A stretch of 64,000 nt of DNA from NCBI GenBank assembly GCA_012730045.1, contig JAAYBR010000001.1:18507-82506 (forward strand). Direction: 5' to 3'. Made by a program: the position numbers and the translations under genes. Positions within the stretch are counted from its first letter, which is position 1, and each line of letters begins with the position of its first letter. This DNA comes from Candidatus Hydrogenedentota bacterium. Lineage in GTDB: Bacteria > Hydrogenedentota > Hydrogenedentia > Hydrogenedentales > CAITNO01. This document shows positions 17,401 through 24,957 of the stretch, one piece after another. The notes below the pieces were generated by a model that saw only the letters and a program-made list of their open reading frames with translations, ran no database searches and was not told where the DNA came from.

Positions 17401-17485
17401 GGACGGCGATGTGACCTTCACCGTCGCGCCGCCGGAGGCTCGGGCGGAACTGCGTATGCCGGCCGCCGCAGAGGCGGCGTCATGA
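14483..17485 (+). CDS. Giant ABC-2-like permease fused to pseudopilin-like C-terminus, copy 2
   Basis: A 1000-residue paralogue of the preceding gene, 19 bp downstream, with a GGGAGGGCGGGG ribosome site. Membrane region about 1-550, last helix about 552-570, soluble C-terminal region from 571, terminal 'ARTALAVERFRGATGRLPERL' segment from about 893. The DNA is almost identical to copy 1 over long stretches (for example 14913-14990 against 11896-11973, with no difference seen by eye), and the last 100 codons are also closely similar. In contrast residues about 780-885 are clearly diverged. This points to recent tandem duplication or gene conversion with one fast-changing segment. It presumably pairs with the same ATPase. 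Confidence 0.8.
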   Translation: MNPKTRALVWEEARVAGSIAAAMLAVGVFILASLRVSHGFVQNPWNVLGDTARAVVILLPALTALLLVLGMGNSGQMRAGGFPRRLLRLPVRTRMLVTLALVSRTALLLLVSGLLVLCANLLFGQRLDYSPVLLVAAGYLVIQLADWVRPVAPMLAVAAVAALAALLPQVDPLSLGIAGSALPWTALAAGGAVLAGAVWGLGLWMVDRHRHGETVRWLALPRWRDPWEGHWTPTAAPFKSPFAALFWFEMRRTSLFLPLATVCFWVLGAALIAGLQWWVGDEDHMLAPPEAQEILFQMLSFAALMLAAFMWQMIFHRPDRASKGKRRFAGPSPVVPVPPGALGSARLAVAALNLALALGIAWTVQVVHFLVLDGGVYGEMLSGGLAEGTVNFREAVIVLLGPGLVVAGTCWALMTTPYGIMGLLFMAQHLILMFAPERVWVPILILTFFALQFPAVFLAGAWEGHYSRRTTVGVMAFWVLMSVALYPFSKGLPEAQVVNALLCLGVSGALAACWPSSLGQTWAIGRRGMPLLYRFERPDCGHRKATPTIPRGLAVAAVAALCLAAWLRWPFEPAWRRDFRAQGLPVTLEEFEAAYPPVPKAENLADRLLDAARAAKEMEEAWVRTLPEYGDPGWNPQDRQLIRGKVLVERREKVTADALKITAAYHENVGRHVSAMVHEAVTSGLTRSRYSLSFRRGYGPDSRDPFSALFDLFQIQSLEAFLAVMEGRNQDAVTALTDILGMADSVRQEPLHFAQMIHGDLLGWAASNAQRLLNRTVLGEEELVRLQEALSRALPPEVEGPFRETALYTETILQWDYWERIYGLPGVTEQLVMIDYFRKCRDHARKALDRRVLSDFPRWNYSSSLFPRTSFLPIYVSGPHLAFSYEREFSCRTWVSLARTALAVERFRGATGRLPERLDDLVPEWLDEVPADYWNDGEPLSYRVREDGAFVVYSYGENRTDNGGVEVDTNWRRDGDVTFTVAPPEARAELRMPAAAEAAS

Positions 17486-17504
17486 ACCACGGGAGGTGTG
17501 AGCG

Positions 17505-20500
17505 ATGAACCCCAAGATACGTGCGTTGATGTGGGAGGAGCTGCGGGCGGGCGGGGCGATTGCCGCGGTGAGCCTGGCCAGCGGGATGCTCTGCGTGGCC
17601 GTGGCGCGGGTGCATGTGCAGATAACGGTGATGAACGCGAAGACCGCGGTGGACGCGCTGCGCCTGCTCGCCGGGCTCCTGTCGGACTTCGCGGAAATCC
17701 TCCAGGTGTTTACGCTGGGCGTGCCGGCGATGTGCGCGCTGCTGCTGATTTTCAGCGTGGGCAACTCGGGCCACCTGTCGGGCGGGTTTTCCCGGCGGGT
17801 GCTGCATCTGCCGGTGACGACGCATTCGGCGGTGGCGGTGTCGCTGTTCCTGCGGCTGGTCGGGGTGATGCTGTTGACGGTTGCGCTGATGCTGTTCGCG
17901 GCGCTGCTGGGCTTTCCGCTGTCCGCGCCGGTGGACCCGGAGCTGCTGGGGCATGCGGCGCGCACCGGCGCGCGGATGCGCGTGGCAGTGCCGACTCCCC
18001 TTCGCCTGTCGGCGGACCCCGCCGAAGCCCTGCCGTGGTTTTTCGCGCAGGCCACGGCGCGGCCGTGGTCGTCCGTGCTGCTGCTGGGGCTGTTCTATCT
18101 GGCGGTGCAGCTCTTTGACTGGCTGCGCAAGATGAGCCTGCCCGTGGCGGCGGCAACCTTTGTGACCGTGTTCGCGGTGCCGTTCAACCCCACGGCGATG
18201 ACCTGGCTGGCCACCCATTCGGGCGCGCCCGGCAGGGGCATGCCCCCTGCCTTCGCGCTGTTTTTCCTCGCCGCCGCGGCGGTGTCCTATGTGGCGGGGT
18301 GGGGGATGGTGCGGCAGTACCGCTGCGGCGATGGGTTCCCGGGATACATTTTGCCGCGCGTGCGGGACTATGTCCCCGACCTGCATTTCGGGACCGCGCG
18401 CCCCCTGCGGTCGCCCGCGTCGGCCCTGTTCTGGCACGAGGTGCGCCTGTCGCGCTGGTTGATGCCGGCGCTCACCGTCCCTTTCACGGTGGTGTTCGTC
18501 GGAATCATCGCGCTGGCGGGCCCCCAGGGCGGCCGGCTCACGCAAATCACCGTCTTCGCGCCCCTGCTGGGGCTGCTGGCGGCGGCCTTCGTGTGGAACC
18601 TGCGCATGACCTGGCGCAACCGTCCCCGAAAAATCCGGCGGGCGGATTTCGACATGCGGCTCCCCGTGCCGCGGGCAGAAGTGGCGCGGGCGCGCATGAT
18701 GGCGGCGCTGGCCAACCTGGCGGCGGCGGTCGGGCTGCTCTGGGCGGCGCACACGGCGGCGTTCCTGTTCATGGACGGCACACTGGTGCCCCGGCTCTTC
18801 TGGGAGGGGCTCGCGTCGGGCGCGACCAGTCCGCGCGAGGTGGCGACCCTGCTCTTCGCCCCCTTCCTCCTCGCGGCGGCGGCGGCTTGGCTGGTCATGC
18901 ACCTGCCCACGCGCCTGCTCCTGCCCGTGCTGGTCTTCGGCACCGTGGGCTTCCTCATCGTGTCGCTGTACCAGGACCGTTCCGACCTGCTCATAAGTCT
19001 GGCGGCGCGCCGGGACCTGCGGCACGCCGTTAATTGGGCGCTGGACCGCATTCCCTTCTTCCTGATGGTGCTGGCCGTGGTCGGGCTGCCGGTCACGGCG
19101 GCCGCGGGGGGCCGGATGGGGCGCCTCGCGCCGCGCCGCGCGGCGGTCATGCTGGCCCTGTGGGCGGCGCTGGCCGTCGGGCTGTATCCCTTCTCCCTGG
19201 GGCTCACGGGCACGGACGCGCGGAGCGCCGCCTTCCTGTGCCTGGCCCTCGGCGCGGCGCTGGTGCTGCCGTGGCCCGTGGTGACGCTGACCCTCGGCCG
19301 CGAGGGTTTCCGCACGCGCATGGACCTCGAGAACCCGGCGCAGCACGCCCGTTTCGCCGCCGGAGAGCCCGGCCCGGTCCGCCTGCGGCGCGCGGTGGGG
19401 GTGCTGCTCCTGTTCGGCCTGCTCGCGTGGATGCGCTGGCCCGCCGACCCCGCGTGGAAGACCCTGCTGCAGGAGCACGGGCTGCCCACGAGCTGGGAGA
19501 CCCTGAACACCTGGTATCCGACCGTGCCTCCGGAAAGGAATCTGGCCCGGCTCTATGTGCAGGCGGGGGCAAACCTGATGCGCGGCGACGCGGCGCATAT
19601 CAAGGAGAACGCGGAAAGGGACATGAACACCCTCATCGTCGGCCAGGCCACCCTGAAACGGTGGGAGCCTGTCCCGGAGGAAGTGCTGGCCAGCACGCGG
19701 GAGTATTACGCGCGGGTGGGCGCGCCGACGGCGGAGGCGCTGCACGCTGCGGCGCGGTCCGGCCTCACGGAGAGCCGCCACGATGTGGACCTGAGCGCGG
19801 GCTACAGCATGCTGCTCCCGCATCTGGCCAAGATGCGCCAGCTCGCCCGCGTCCTCTCCGTCGAGTCGCTGCTGGCCGCGATGGACAACCGGGGCGCCGA
19901 CGCCGTCACGGCGGTCCTGGACATGGTGCCCATCGCGCATTCCCTTGCCCAGGAGCCGGTCCTCATCTCGCAGCTTGTGCGGGCAGCCATCCTCGGCATT
20001 GCGGTGGACGCGTCGCAGACCGCGATGAACCGCGCCGACCTGTCCGACGCCGACCTGCTCCGGCTCCAGGAGGGGCTGGCCGCCGCCGTGCCGCCCATGG
20101 ACCGCGAGCCCATGTTCCGCCGCGCCCTGCTGGCGGAGTACATCATGAGCCTCCCGGCGCTGGAAGTGATGGCGCGCCGGGAAATCTCGGCGAAGAGCCA
20201 CGAGCATCCCCCCACCATCCTGAACCTCCTTCGGGACGAGACGGCCGGAAGGCCGGGGTTGTGGCCTTTTTCACATAAACCCTGCACCAGGTACTGGCAG
20301 AGCCTCGCCCAGGGTGTGGGCGAGGGATTCTCCGGCATGCGGGAGATGGGCGCCCTGGTCACCTGCTGGACCATAAACCGCCGCATGGGCCTGCTGGAGG
20401 AGCGCAGCGCCGCCGCGGCGCTGGAGGACCACATCGCCTGGCTGAAGTCCCTGCCCAAGCGTAGCACCCCCCTGGGAGAGACCGCTCTTCCGCAATCCGA

Positions 20501-21002
20501 CATGCTCGCCGCGCGGGCGGTCGTCGCCTACATCACCCTGCCCGCCCTGTCCCGCGCCTTCGAGGCGGAGTGGCGCATCCGCACCCAGCTTGGCCTGGCG
20601 CGGACGGCCATCGCCGTGGAGCGGTTCCGTCTGGCCAACGGCCGCCTGCCGGAGCGGCTGGAGGAGCTGGTGCCCGCCTTCCTCGACCGGGTGCCCGCAG
20701 ACCCCTGGAACAAAGGCGCCTCCGTGACCTACAAAGTCCGGAAGGCGGGGGACTTCGTGCCCACGGGACACGCCATCAGGAACCGACAGGAGGCGCGGCA
20801 GGTGAGGGAGGACGGCGAGTTCGTGGTGTACTCCTACGGCCAGAACCTCAAGGACGACGGCGGCGGGGAGATGGACAGCTGGTGGTACGAGGGCGACATG
20901 ACCTTCACCGTCGCCCCGCCGGGGCTCCGCGCCGAACTGCGCATTCCCCGTCCGCCGGAGGAGAAGAAGAAGGCGGAAGAGGAAGAGTTTATCCGCAGAT
21001 GA
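17505..21002 (+). CDS. Giant ABC-2-like permease fused to pseudopilin-like C-terminus, copy 3
   Basis: A 1165-residue member of the same family, 19 bp after copy 2, with a GGGAGGTG ribosome site. It starts 'MNPKIRALMWEELRAGG', like copy 2. The membrane region extends to about residue 645 (final helix followed by 'MRWPADPAWKTLLQEHG'), a helical middle follows ('SLLAAMDNRGADAVTAVLDM', 'EEGLAAAVPPMDREPMF'-like segments), and the terminal domain begins near 1024 with 'ARTAIAVERFRLANGRLPE'. It is the most diverged copy and the longest. Its C-terminal tail (PPEEKKKAEEEEFIRR) is absent from the other two, and its last codons and TGA lie inside a 'TTTATCCGCAGATGACGCAG' intergenic repeat. Function unknown beyond the operon context. 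Confidence 0.8.
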   Translation: MNPKIRALMWEELRAGGAIAAVSLASGMLCVAVARVHVQITVMNAKTAVDALRLLAGLLSDFAEILQVFTLGVPAMCALLLIFSVGNSGHLSGGFSRRVLHLPVTTHSAVAVSLFLRLVGVMLLTVALMLFAALLGFPLSAPVDPELLGHAARTGARMRVAVPTPLRLSADPAEALPWFFAQATARPWSSVLLLGLFYLAVQLFDWLRKMSLPVAAATFVTVFAVPFNPTAMTWLATHSGAPGRGMPPAFALFFLAAAAVSYVAGWGMVRQYRCGDGFPGYILPRVRDYVPDLHFGTARPLRSPASALFWHEVRLSRWLMPALTVPFTVVFVGIIALAGPQGGRLTQITVFAPLLGLLAAAFVWNLRMTWRNRPRKIRRADFDMRLPVPRAEVARARMMAALANLAAAVGLLWAAHTAAFLFMDGTLVPRLFWEGLASGATSPREVATLLFAPFLLAAAAAWLVMHLPTRLLLPVLVFGTVGFLIVSLYQDRSDLLISLAARRDLRHAVNWALDRIPFFLMVLAVVGLPVTAAAGGRMGRLAPRRAAVMLALWAALAVGLYPFSLGLTGTDARSAAFLCLALGAALVLPWPVVTLTLGREGFRTRMDLENPAQHARFAAGEPGPVRLRRAVGVLLLFGLLAWMRWPADPAWKTLLQEHGLPTSWETLNTWYPTVPPERNLARLYVQAGANLMRGDAAHIKENAERDMNTLIVGQATLKRWEPVPEEVLASTREYYARVGAPTAEALHAAARSGLTESRHDVDLSAGYSMLLPHLAKMRQLARVLSVESLLAAMDNRGADAVTAVLDMVPIAHSLAQEPVLISQLVRAAILGIAVDASQTAMNRADLSDADLLRLQEGLAAAVPPMDREPMFRRALLAEYIMSLPALEVMARREISAKSHEHPPTILNLLRDETAGRPGLWPFSHKPCTRYWQSLAQGVGEGFSGMREMGALVTCWTINRRMGLLEERSAAAALEDHIAWLKSLPKRSTPLGETALPQSDMLAARAVVAYITLPALSRAFEAEWRIRTQLGLARTAIAVERFRLANGRLPERLEELVPAFLDRVPADPWNKGASVTYKVRKAGDFVPTGHAIRNRQEARQVREDGEFVVYSYGQNLKDDGGGEMDSWWYEGDMTFTVAPPGLRAELRIPRPPEEKKKAEEEEFIRR

Positions 21003-21518
21003 CGCAGAGGAGAACTCTTTGAGAGGCGCATCTGGGGTCGCGAAGGCCACGGGGCAAGCAGCGCGCGAAGCGCCTTGGAGTGCGGCAGCTTGCTGCCGCC
21101 TTCCAGACCGGGGCGCCGGGCTGACCTTCGGGGGAAGGCAGGGAGAAGACGGAAGCGTTCATCCGCAGATGACGCAGATAAGCGCAGATGACGGCCTGGT
21201 AACGGTCCCCACGGAAGAGAATGAAGAGCGTGGACGCGCGCATGGGGCGCGCGGTGCCAGGCTGGAGCCTGGCGGTCCCAGGGGGCGCGGACCGCAGGGT
21301 ATGCGCGCGCGGAGCGCGCCTTGGAGTGCGGCAGCTTGCTGCCGCCTTCCAGACCGGGGCGCCGGGCTGACCGCGGGCGAACGCCCAAGCCGCGCGCGGG
21401 CAAGCCCGCGCGAAGAAAGGCGGTGGCAAGCCGCCGCACTCCAAGGCGCTCCGCGCTGTGCAAGACTGGGGCATTCGGGAAATCAGGGGGGGCATTTCCG
21501 CACCCTCCCGCGGCCCCG
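20985..21518. repeat. Cluster of dispersed repeats between the giant operon and trpG
   Basis: About 500 bp without a gene. It contains three 'ATCCGCAGATGACGCAG' units (about 20990, 21160, 21182), an exact 56-bp direct repeat (21071-21126 and 21317-21372) that itself holds the hairpin GGCAGCTTGCTGCC, an inverted unit near 21420-21452 (GGTGGCAAGCCGCCGCACTCCAAGGCGC), and a palindrome around 21253-21283 (GCCAGGCTGGAGCCTGGC). The first unit overlaps the end of copy 3. No open frame here looks coding. Confidence 0.8.
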
Positions 21519-22091
21519 CTATTTCTTCGTGAAGCCCATGAAGTTGCGGATCATGGTCTTGCCGCAGGGGGTGAGGATGCTCTCGGGGTGGTACTGCACG
21601 CCCCAGATGGGGAACTCCCGGTGCGCCACGGCCATGATGACCCCGTCCTCGGTCTCGGCGGTGATGTCGAGGCAGGGGGGGCAGGTGTCGCGCTTGATGA
21701 CCAGTGAGTGGTAGCGCGTGGCGGTGAAGGGGTTGTCCACCCCGGCGAAGAAGGGGTTTCCGTTGTGGCGGATGGTGCTGACCTTGCCGTGCATGATGAC
21801 GCCCGCGCGGACGACGTCGCCGCCGAAGACGGCGCCGATGCTCTGGTGGCCGAGGCACACGCCGAGGGTGGGGTAGCGGGGGCCGAGCTCGCGGATGACC
21901 TCCATCGAGATGCCCGCCTCGTAGGGCGTGCACGGCCCGGGCGACACGACGATGCCGTCGGGCCGCAGCGCGTCAATGCCCGCGACGTCAATGGCGTCGT
22001 TGCGGAAGACCCGCACGTCGTTGTCCAGCTCGCCAAAGTACTGCACCAGGTTGTAGGTGAAGCTGTCGTAGTTGTCCACGATGATGATCAT
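21519..22091 (-). CDS. trpG: Anthranilate synthase component II (glutamine amidotransferase)
   Basis: A 190-residue class I glutamine amidotransferase that supplies ammonia to anthranilate synthase in tryptophan synthesis; the same subunit can serve aminodeoxychorismate synthase (PabA). It begins 'MIIIVDNYDSFTYNLVQYFG', the standard TrpG start. The oxyanion segment is 'SPGPCTP' (50-56), the nucleophile is Cys79 in 'GVCLGHQSIG', and the His168/Glu170 pair lies in 'GVQYHPESI'. The gene overlaps the end of trpE by 4 bp (ATGA), so the two subunits are translationally coupled. Confidence 0.95.
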   Translation of the reverse strand: MIIIVDNYDSFTYNLVQYFGELDNDVRVFRNDAIDVAGIDALRPDGIVVSPGPCTPYEAGISMEVIRELGPRYPTLGVCLGHQSIGAVFGGDVVRAGVIMHGKVSTIRHNGNPFFAGVDNPFTATRYHSLVIKRDTCPPCLDITAETEDGVIMAVAHREFPIWGVQYHPESILTPCGKTMIRNFMGFTKK

Positions 22092-23575
22092 GACTCGAGC
22101 CCTTTCTCGGCGAAGTCCACGGCCTTGAACAGCGCCATCGCCTTGTTCACCGTCTCCTCGTACTCGCGGTCCGGGTCGCTGTCGTAGACGATGCCCGCGC
22201 CCGCCTGTAGGTAGGCCGCGCCGTCCTTGACGACCATGGTGCGGATGAGGATGCAGGTGTCCATCTGGCCGTCGTAGCTGATGTAGCCGCAGCCGCCCGC
22301 GTAGGGCCCGCGCCGCTCGGGCTCGAGCTCGTCAATGATCTCCATGGCCCGGATCTTCGGCGCGCCGCTCACGGTGCCCATGGGGAAGGTGTGCGCCAGG
22401 GCGTCGAAGGCGTCGCAGTCGGCGCGGAGCCTTCCGGCGACCTCGCTGACGATGTGCATGACGTGGGAGTAGCGCTCGACGACCATGAGCCGCCCCTCGA
22501 CCGGCGCCACGGTGCCCGGGTCGCTGATGCGGCCGATGTCGTTGCGCCCGAGGTCCACCAGCATGATGTGCTCGGCGCGCTCCTTCTCGTCGGCCATGAG
22601 CTCGCGCTCGAGGGCGAGGTCCTCCTCCGGCGTGGCGCCGCGCCGGCGGGTGCCCGCGATGGGCCGCACCATGGCGGTGCCGCCGGTGGCCCGGGTCATC
22701 ACCTCGGGGCTCGACCCCACCAGGGCGAAGTCGGGGAACTGGAGGAGCAGCATGTAGGGGGACGGGTTGATGCAGCGCAGGGCGCGGTAGAGGTTGACGG
22801 GGCTCGCGCCGACGGGGCGGCGGAAGCGCTGCGAGAGGACGACCTGGAAGATGTCGCCCGCGCAGATGTACTCCTTCGCCTTCTCTACGGCCTCGCAGAA
22901 GGCCCCGCGGGTGAAGTTGGACTCCACCGGCACGTCGCCGACCGCGTTGTGCAGGCGCTCGGTGCTCACCACCAGCGGCCCGCGCAGGCGCTGCTCGATC
23001 TCGTGGATCTTGCGCAGGGCCTCGTTGTACACCGCGTCCGCCGGGCCGTCCACATGGGCGTTGGACACGATCTGGATCTTGTTCTTCACATGGTTGAAGA
23101 TCACGATGGTGTCCGTGATCATGAAGCAGAGGTCGGGCAGGTTGAGCGGGTCGGGGTTGGCGTCGGGCAGCTTCTCGAAGAAGCGCACCTGGTCGTAGCC
23201 GATGTAGCCGACCGCGCCGCCGTGGAAGGCGGGCAGCCCCGGCACGGCCACGGGCTCGTACTGTTTCAGCAGGGCGCGCAGCTCGTTGAGCGGGTTGTCG
23301 GACGTGAAGCGCTCCTCTTTGCCGTCGCGCAGAATGACGCCGTCGCGGCCCTTGGACCGGAACACGATGGACGGATGCGCGCCGAGGAAGGAGTACTGGC
23401 CGATGGTGTCGGCCTTCTCCACGCTCTCCAGGAGGAAGGAGAAGTCCTGGCCGCGCGAGAGCTTGAGGTAGGCGGTGACGGGGGTCTCGAGGTCCGCGAG
23501 AATCTCGCGGCAGACCGGGATCACGGCGTTGGGGCGGGCCAGGCCGCGGAAGGTTTCGAGGTCGGGGTAGGTCAT
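22088..23575 (-). CDS. trpE: Anthranilate synthase component I
   Basis: A 495-residue chorismate-using synthase that forms anthranilate with TrpG. The N-terminal part has 'PVTAYLKLS' and 'FLLESVE', the region that binds feedback tryptophan in TrpE. The C-terminal catalytic part has 'RPIAGTRRRG', 'LVDLGRNDIGR', 'FPMGTVSGAPK' and 'GPYAGGCGYISYDG', all standard. Length is normal. AAAGGAA precedes the ATG. The close match to TrpE and the LLES element make aminodeoxychorismate synthase (PabB) less likely. It lies 193 bp downstream of hisF on the same strand. Confidence 0.94.
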   Translation of the reverse strand: MTYPDLETFRGLARPNAVIPVCREILADLETPVTAYLKLSRGQDFSFLLESVEKADTIGQYSFLGAHPSIVFRSKGRDGVILRDGKEERFTSDNPLNELRALLKQYEPVAVPGLPAFHGGAVGYIGYDQVRFFEKLPDANPDPLNLPDLCFMITDTIVIFNHVKNKIQIVSNAHVDGPADAVYNEALRKIHEIEQRLRGPLVVSTERLHNAVGDVPVESNFTRGAFCEAVEKAKEYICAGDIFQVVLSQRFRRPVGASPVNLYRALRCINPSPYMLLLQFPDFALVGSSPEVMTRATGGTAMVRPIAGTRRRGATPEEDLALERELMADEKERAEHIMLVDLGRNDIGRISDPGTVAPVEGRLMVVERYSHVMHIVSEVAGRLRADCDAFDALAHTFPMGTVSGAPKIRAMEIIDELEPERRGPYAGGCGYISYDGQMDTCILIRTMVVKDGAAYLQAGAGIVYDSDPDREYEETVNKAMALFKAVDFAEKGLES

Positions 23576-23768
23576 GGCGATGTTCCTTTACGGGATGTCC
23601 ACGCCGGCGGCGGGGCCGCTCCGGGGCGCGGGGGGTGCAAGCAACGCAACAAACGGAGACAGACTTCGGGGGTCAGATACTGGGGCCGCACCATCGGCGG
23701 ACGCGCTGCTCGTGATGGAACATCTCTTTCCGTCTCCTTGGGCGGCCGGGTCCCCGGCCGCGCGGTGG

Positions 23769-24545
23769 TTACAATCGCACAGACACGCCGTGCCGTGCAA
23801 GATATTCCTTCGCCTCCCGGATCGTGTGCTCCTGGAAGTGGAAAATCGAGGCGGCCAGGGCGGCGTCCGCCCCGCCCTCCTGCAGCGCCGCGCGCAGGTG
23901 GTCCAGGTTTCCCGCGCCGCCGCTGGCGATCACGGGGATGCCCACGCTGTCGGCGACTTCCCGCGTCAGGGCGATGTCGTAGCCGTCCTTCATGCCGTCG
24001 CAGTCCATGCAGGTGAGCAGGATTTCGCCCGCGCCGCGCCGCTCGGCCTCCTTCGCCCAGGCCACCGGCTCCAGCCGCGTGGCCCGGCCGCCGTCGCGCC
24101 CGCCGTGGCTCTTCACATAGTAGCCGCCGCCCTCCTCCGGGGCGCGCCTCTTCGCGTCAATCGCCACGACGATGCACTGCGCGCCGAATCGGGACGCGGC
24201 CCGGTCAATGAAGTCCGGGTTCTCGATGGCCGGCGTGTTGATGGAGACCTTGTCCGCCCCGGCGTTCAGCATGCGGCGGATGTCGTCAATCGTGCGGATG
24301 CCGCCGCCCACGCACAGGGGCATGAACACCTGCTCCGCCGTGCGGCGGACCACGTCGAGCATGGTCTCCCGGTTGTCCGTCGAGGCGCGGATGTCCAGGA
24401 AGACGATCTCGTCCGCCTTCTCCTCGTCGTAGCGGCGGGCGATCTCCACCGGGTCCCCGGCGTCGCGCAGGCCGAGAAACTGGACCCCCTTGACGACGCG
24501 GCCGTCCGCGACGTCAAGGCAGGGAATGACACGTTTGCAGAGCAT
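23769..24545 (-). CDS. hisF: Imidazole glycerol phosphate synthase cyclase subunit
   Basis: A 258-residue (beta/alpha)8 barrel that, with HisH, closes the imidazole ring in histidine synthesis. Catalytic Asp11 ('[15 protein letters not shown]') and Asp130 ('VVAIDAKR') are both present. The phosphate-binding segments 'CVGGGIRT' (79-86) and 'IASGGAG' are clear. Length is normal. GAGGAA precedes the ATG. No hisH or other his gene is adjacent; instead trpE and trpG follow on the same strand, so the histidine pathway appears scattered in this genome. Confidence 0.96.
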   Translation of the reverse strand: MLCKRVIPCLDVADGRVVKGVQFLGLRDAGDPVEIARRYDEEKADEIVFLDIRASTDNRETMLDVVRRTAEQVFMPLCVGGGIRTIDDIRRMLNAGADKVSINTPAIENPDFIDRAASRFGAQCIVVAIDAKRRAPEEGGGYYVKSHGGRDGGRATRLEPVAWAKEAERRGAGEILLTCMDCDGMKDGYDIALTREVADSVGIPVIASGGAGNLDHLRAALQEGGADAALAASIFHFQEHTIREAKEYLARHGVSVRL

Positions 24546-24957
24546 GGCAAGGGTTCCTCAAAAGATGCGGAAAAACCCGCGTATTGTACACCACCCCCCC
24601 GCCCCCGCGCACGGGAAGGCGCGCCGAAGCGCATCGCAGGCGTTTGCCTTTACGGATTGCCGGGCAAGCGGCGGGGCGGATCCGGGGCATTCCCGGAACA
24701 CGATCGCATCCCTCGCTTGCGCCCCTTCGCGATGATGTTGCCCCCTTCGTTGTCGCGGGCCCCTGACCGCCGTGGGCGGGAATTCTGCCTATGAAATGGG
24801 GTTTGCGGGAGGGCAGGAAACGTAGACGCGGCATCTTGCCGCGTTCTTGGGTTTTTCGTTGGCCCAAAGAACGCGGCAAGATGCCGCGTCTACTGTGCGG
24901 GCGCGCGGCCCGCCACCCTCCGGTCGGGGCGTTGCCGTCCGCGGGGGTCGCGGCGCG
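24546..24957. repeat. Gene-free stretch with dispersed repeats between znuB-like and hisF
   Basis: About 410 bp without a gene. Bases about 24685-24737 carry 'CATTCCCGGAACACGATCGC...CCTTCGCGATGATG', a degenerate copy of the unit that appears inverted at about 49829-49877. A strong hairpin follows at 24822-24893 (separate entry). The stretch after it, up to the end of the znuB-like gene, shows nothing recognisable. Confidence 0.6.
24822..24893. repeat. 30-bp inverted repeat (GTAGACGCGG family hairpin)
   Basis: Left arm 24822-24851 and right arm 24863-24893 are perfect complements apart from one bulged A, separated by 11 bases. The outer part reads GTAGACGCGGCATCTTGCCG and is itself partly palindromic. 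It sits 64 bp past the znuB-like stop. There is no T-run on either side, so it is more like a dispersed palindromic element than a terminator, although it may protect the transcript 3' end. Confidence 0.85.

Noticed and set aside
17418..20207. 929-codon minus-strand open frame
   Set aside because: Antisense of the third giant gene; Arg/Gln/His-rich with no hydrophobic pattern or motif.
23576..23768. Leader peptide or attenuator for trpE
   Set aside because: No short Trp-rich frame, no competing hairpins with T-run and no T-box-like element were seen in the 193 bp between hisF and trpE.
24822..24893. Terminator for the zinc importer operon
   Set aside because: The stem is strong, but no T-run follows on the minus strand and the sequence belongs to a dispersed family.
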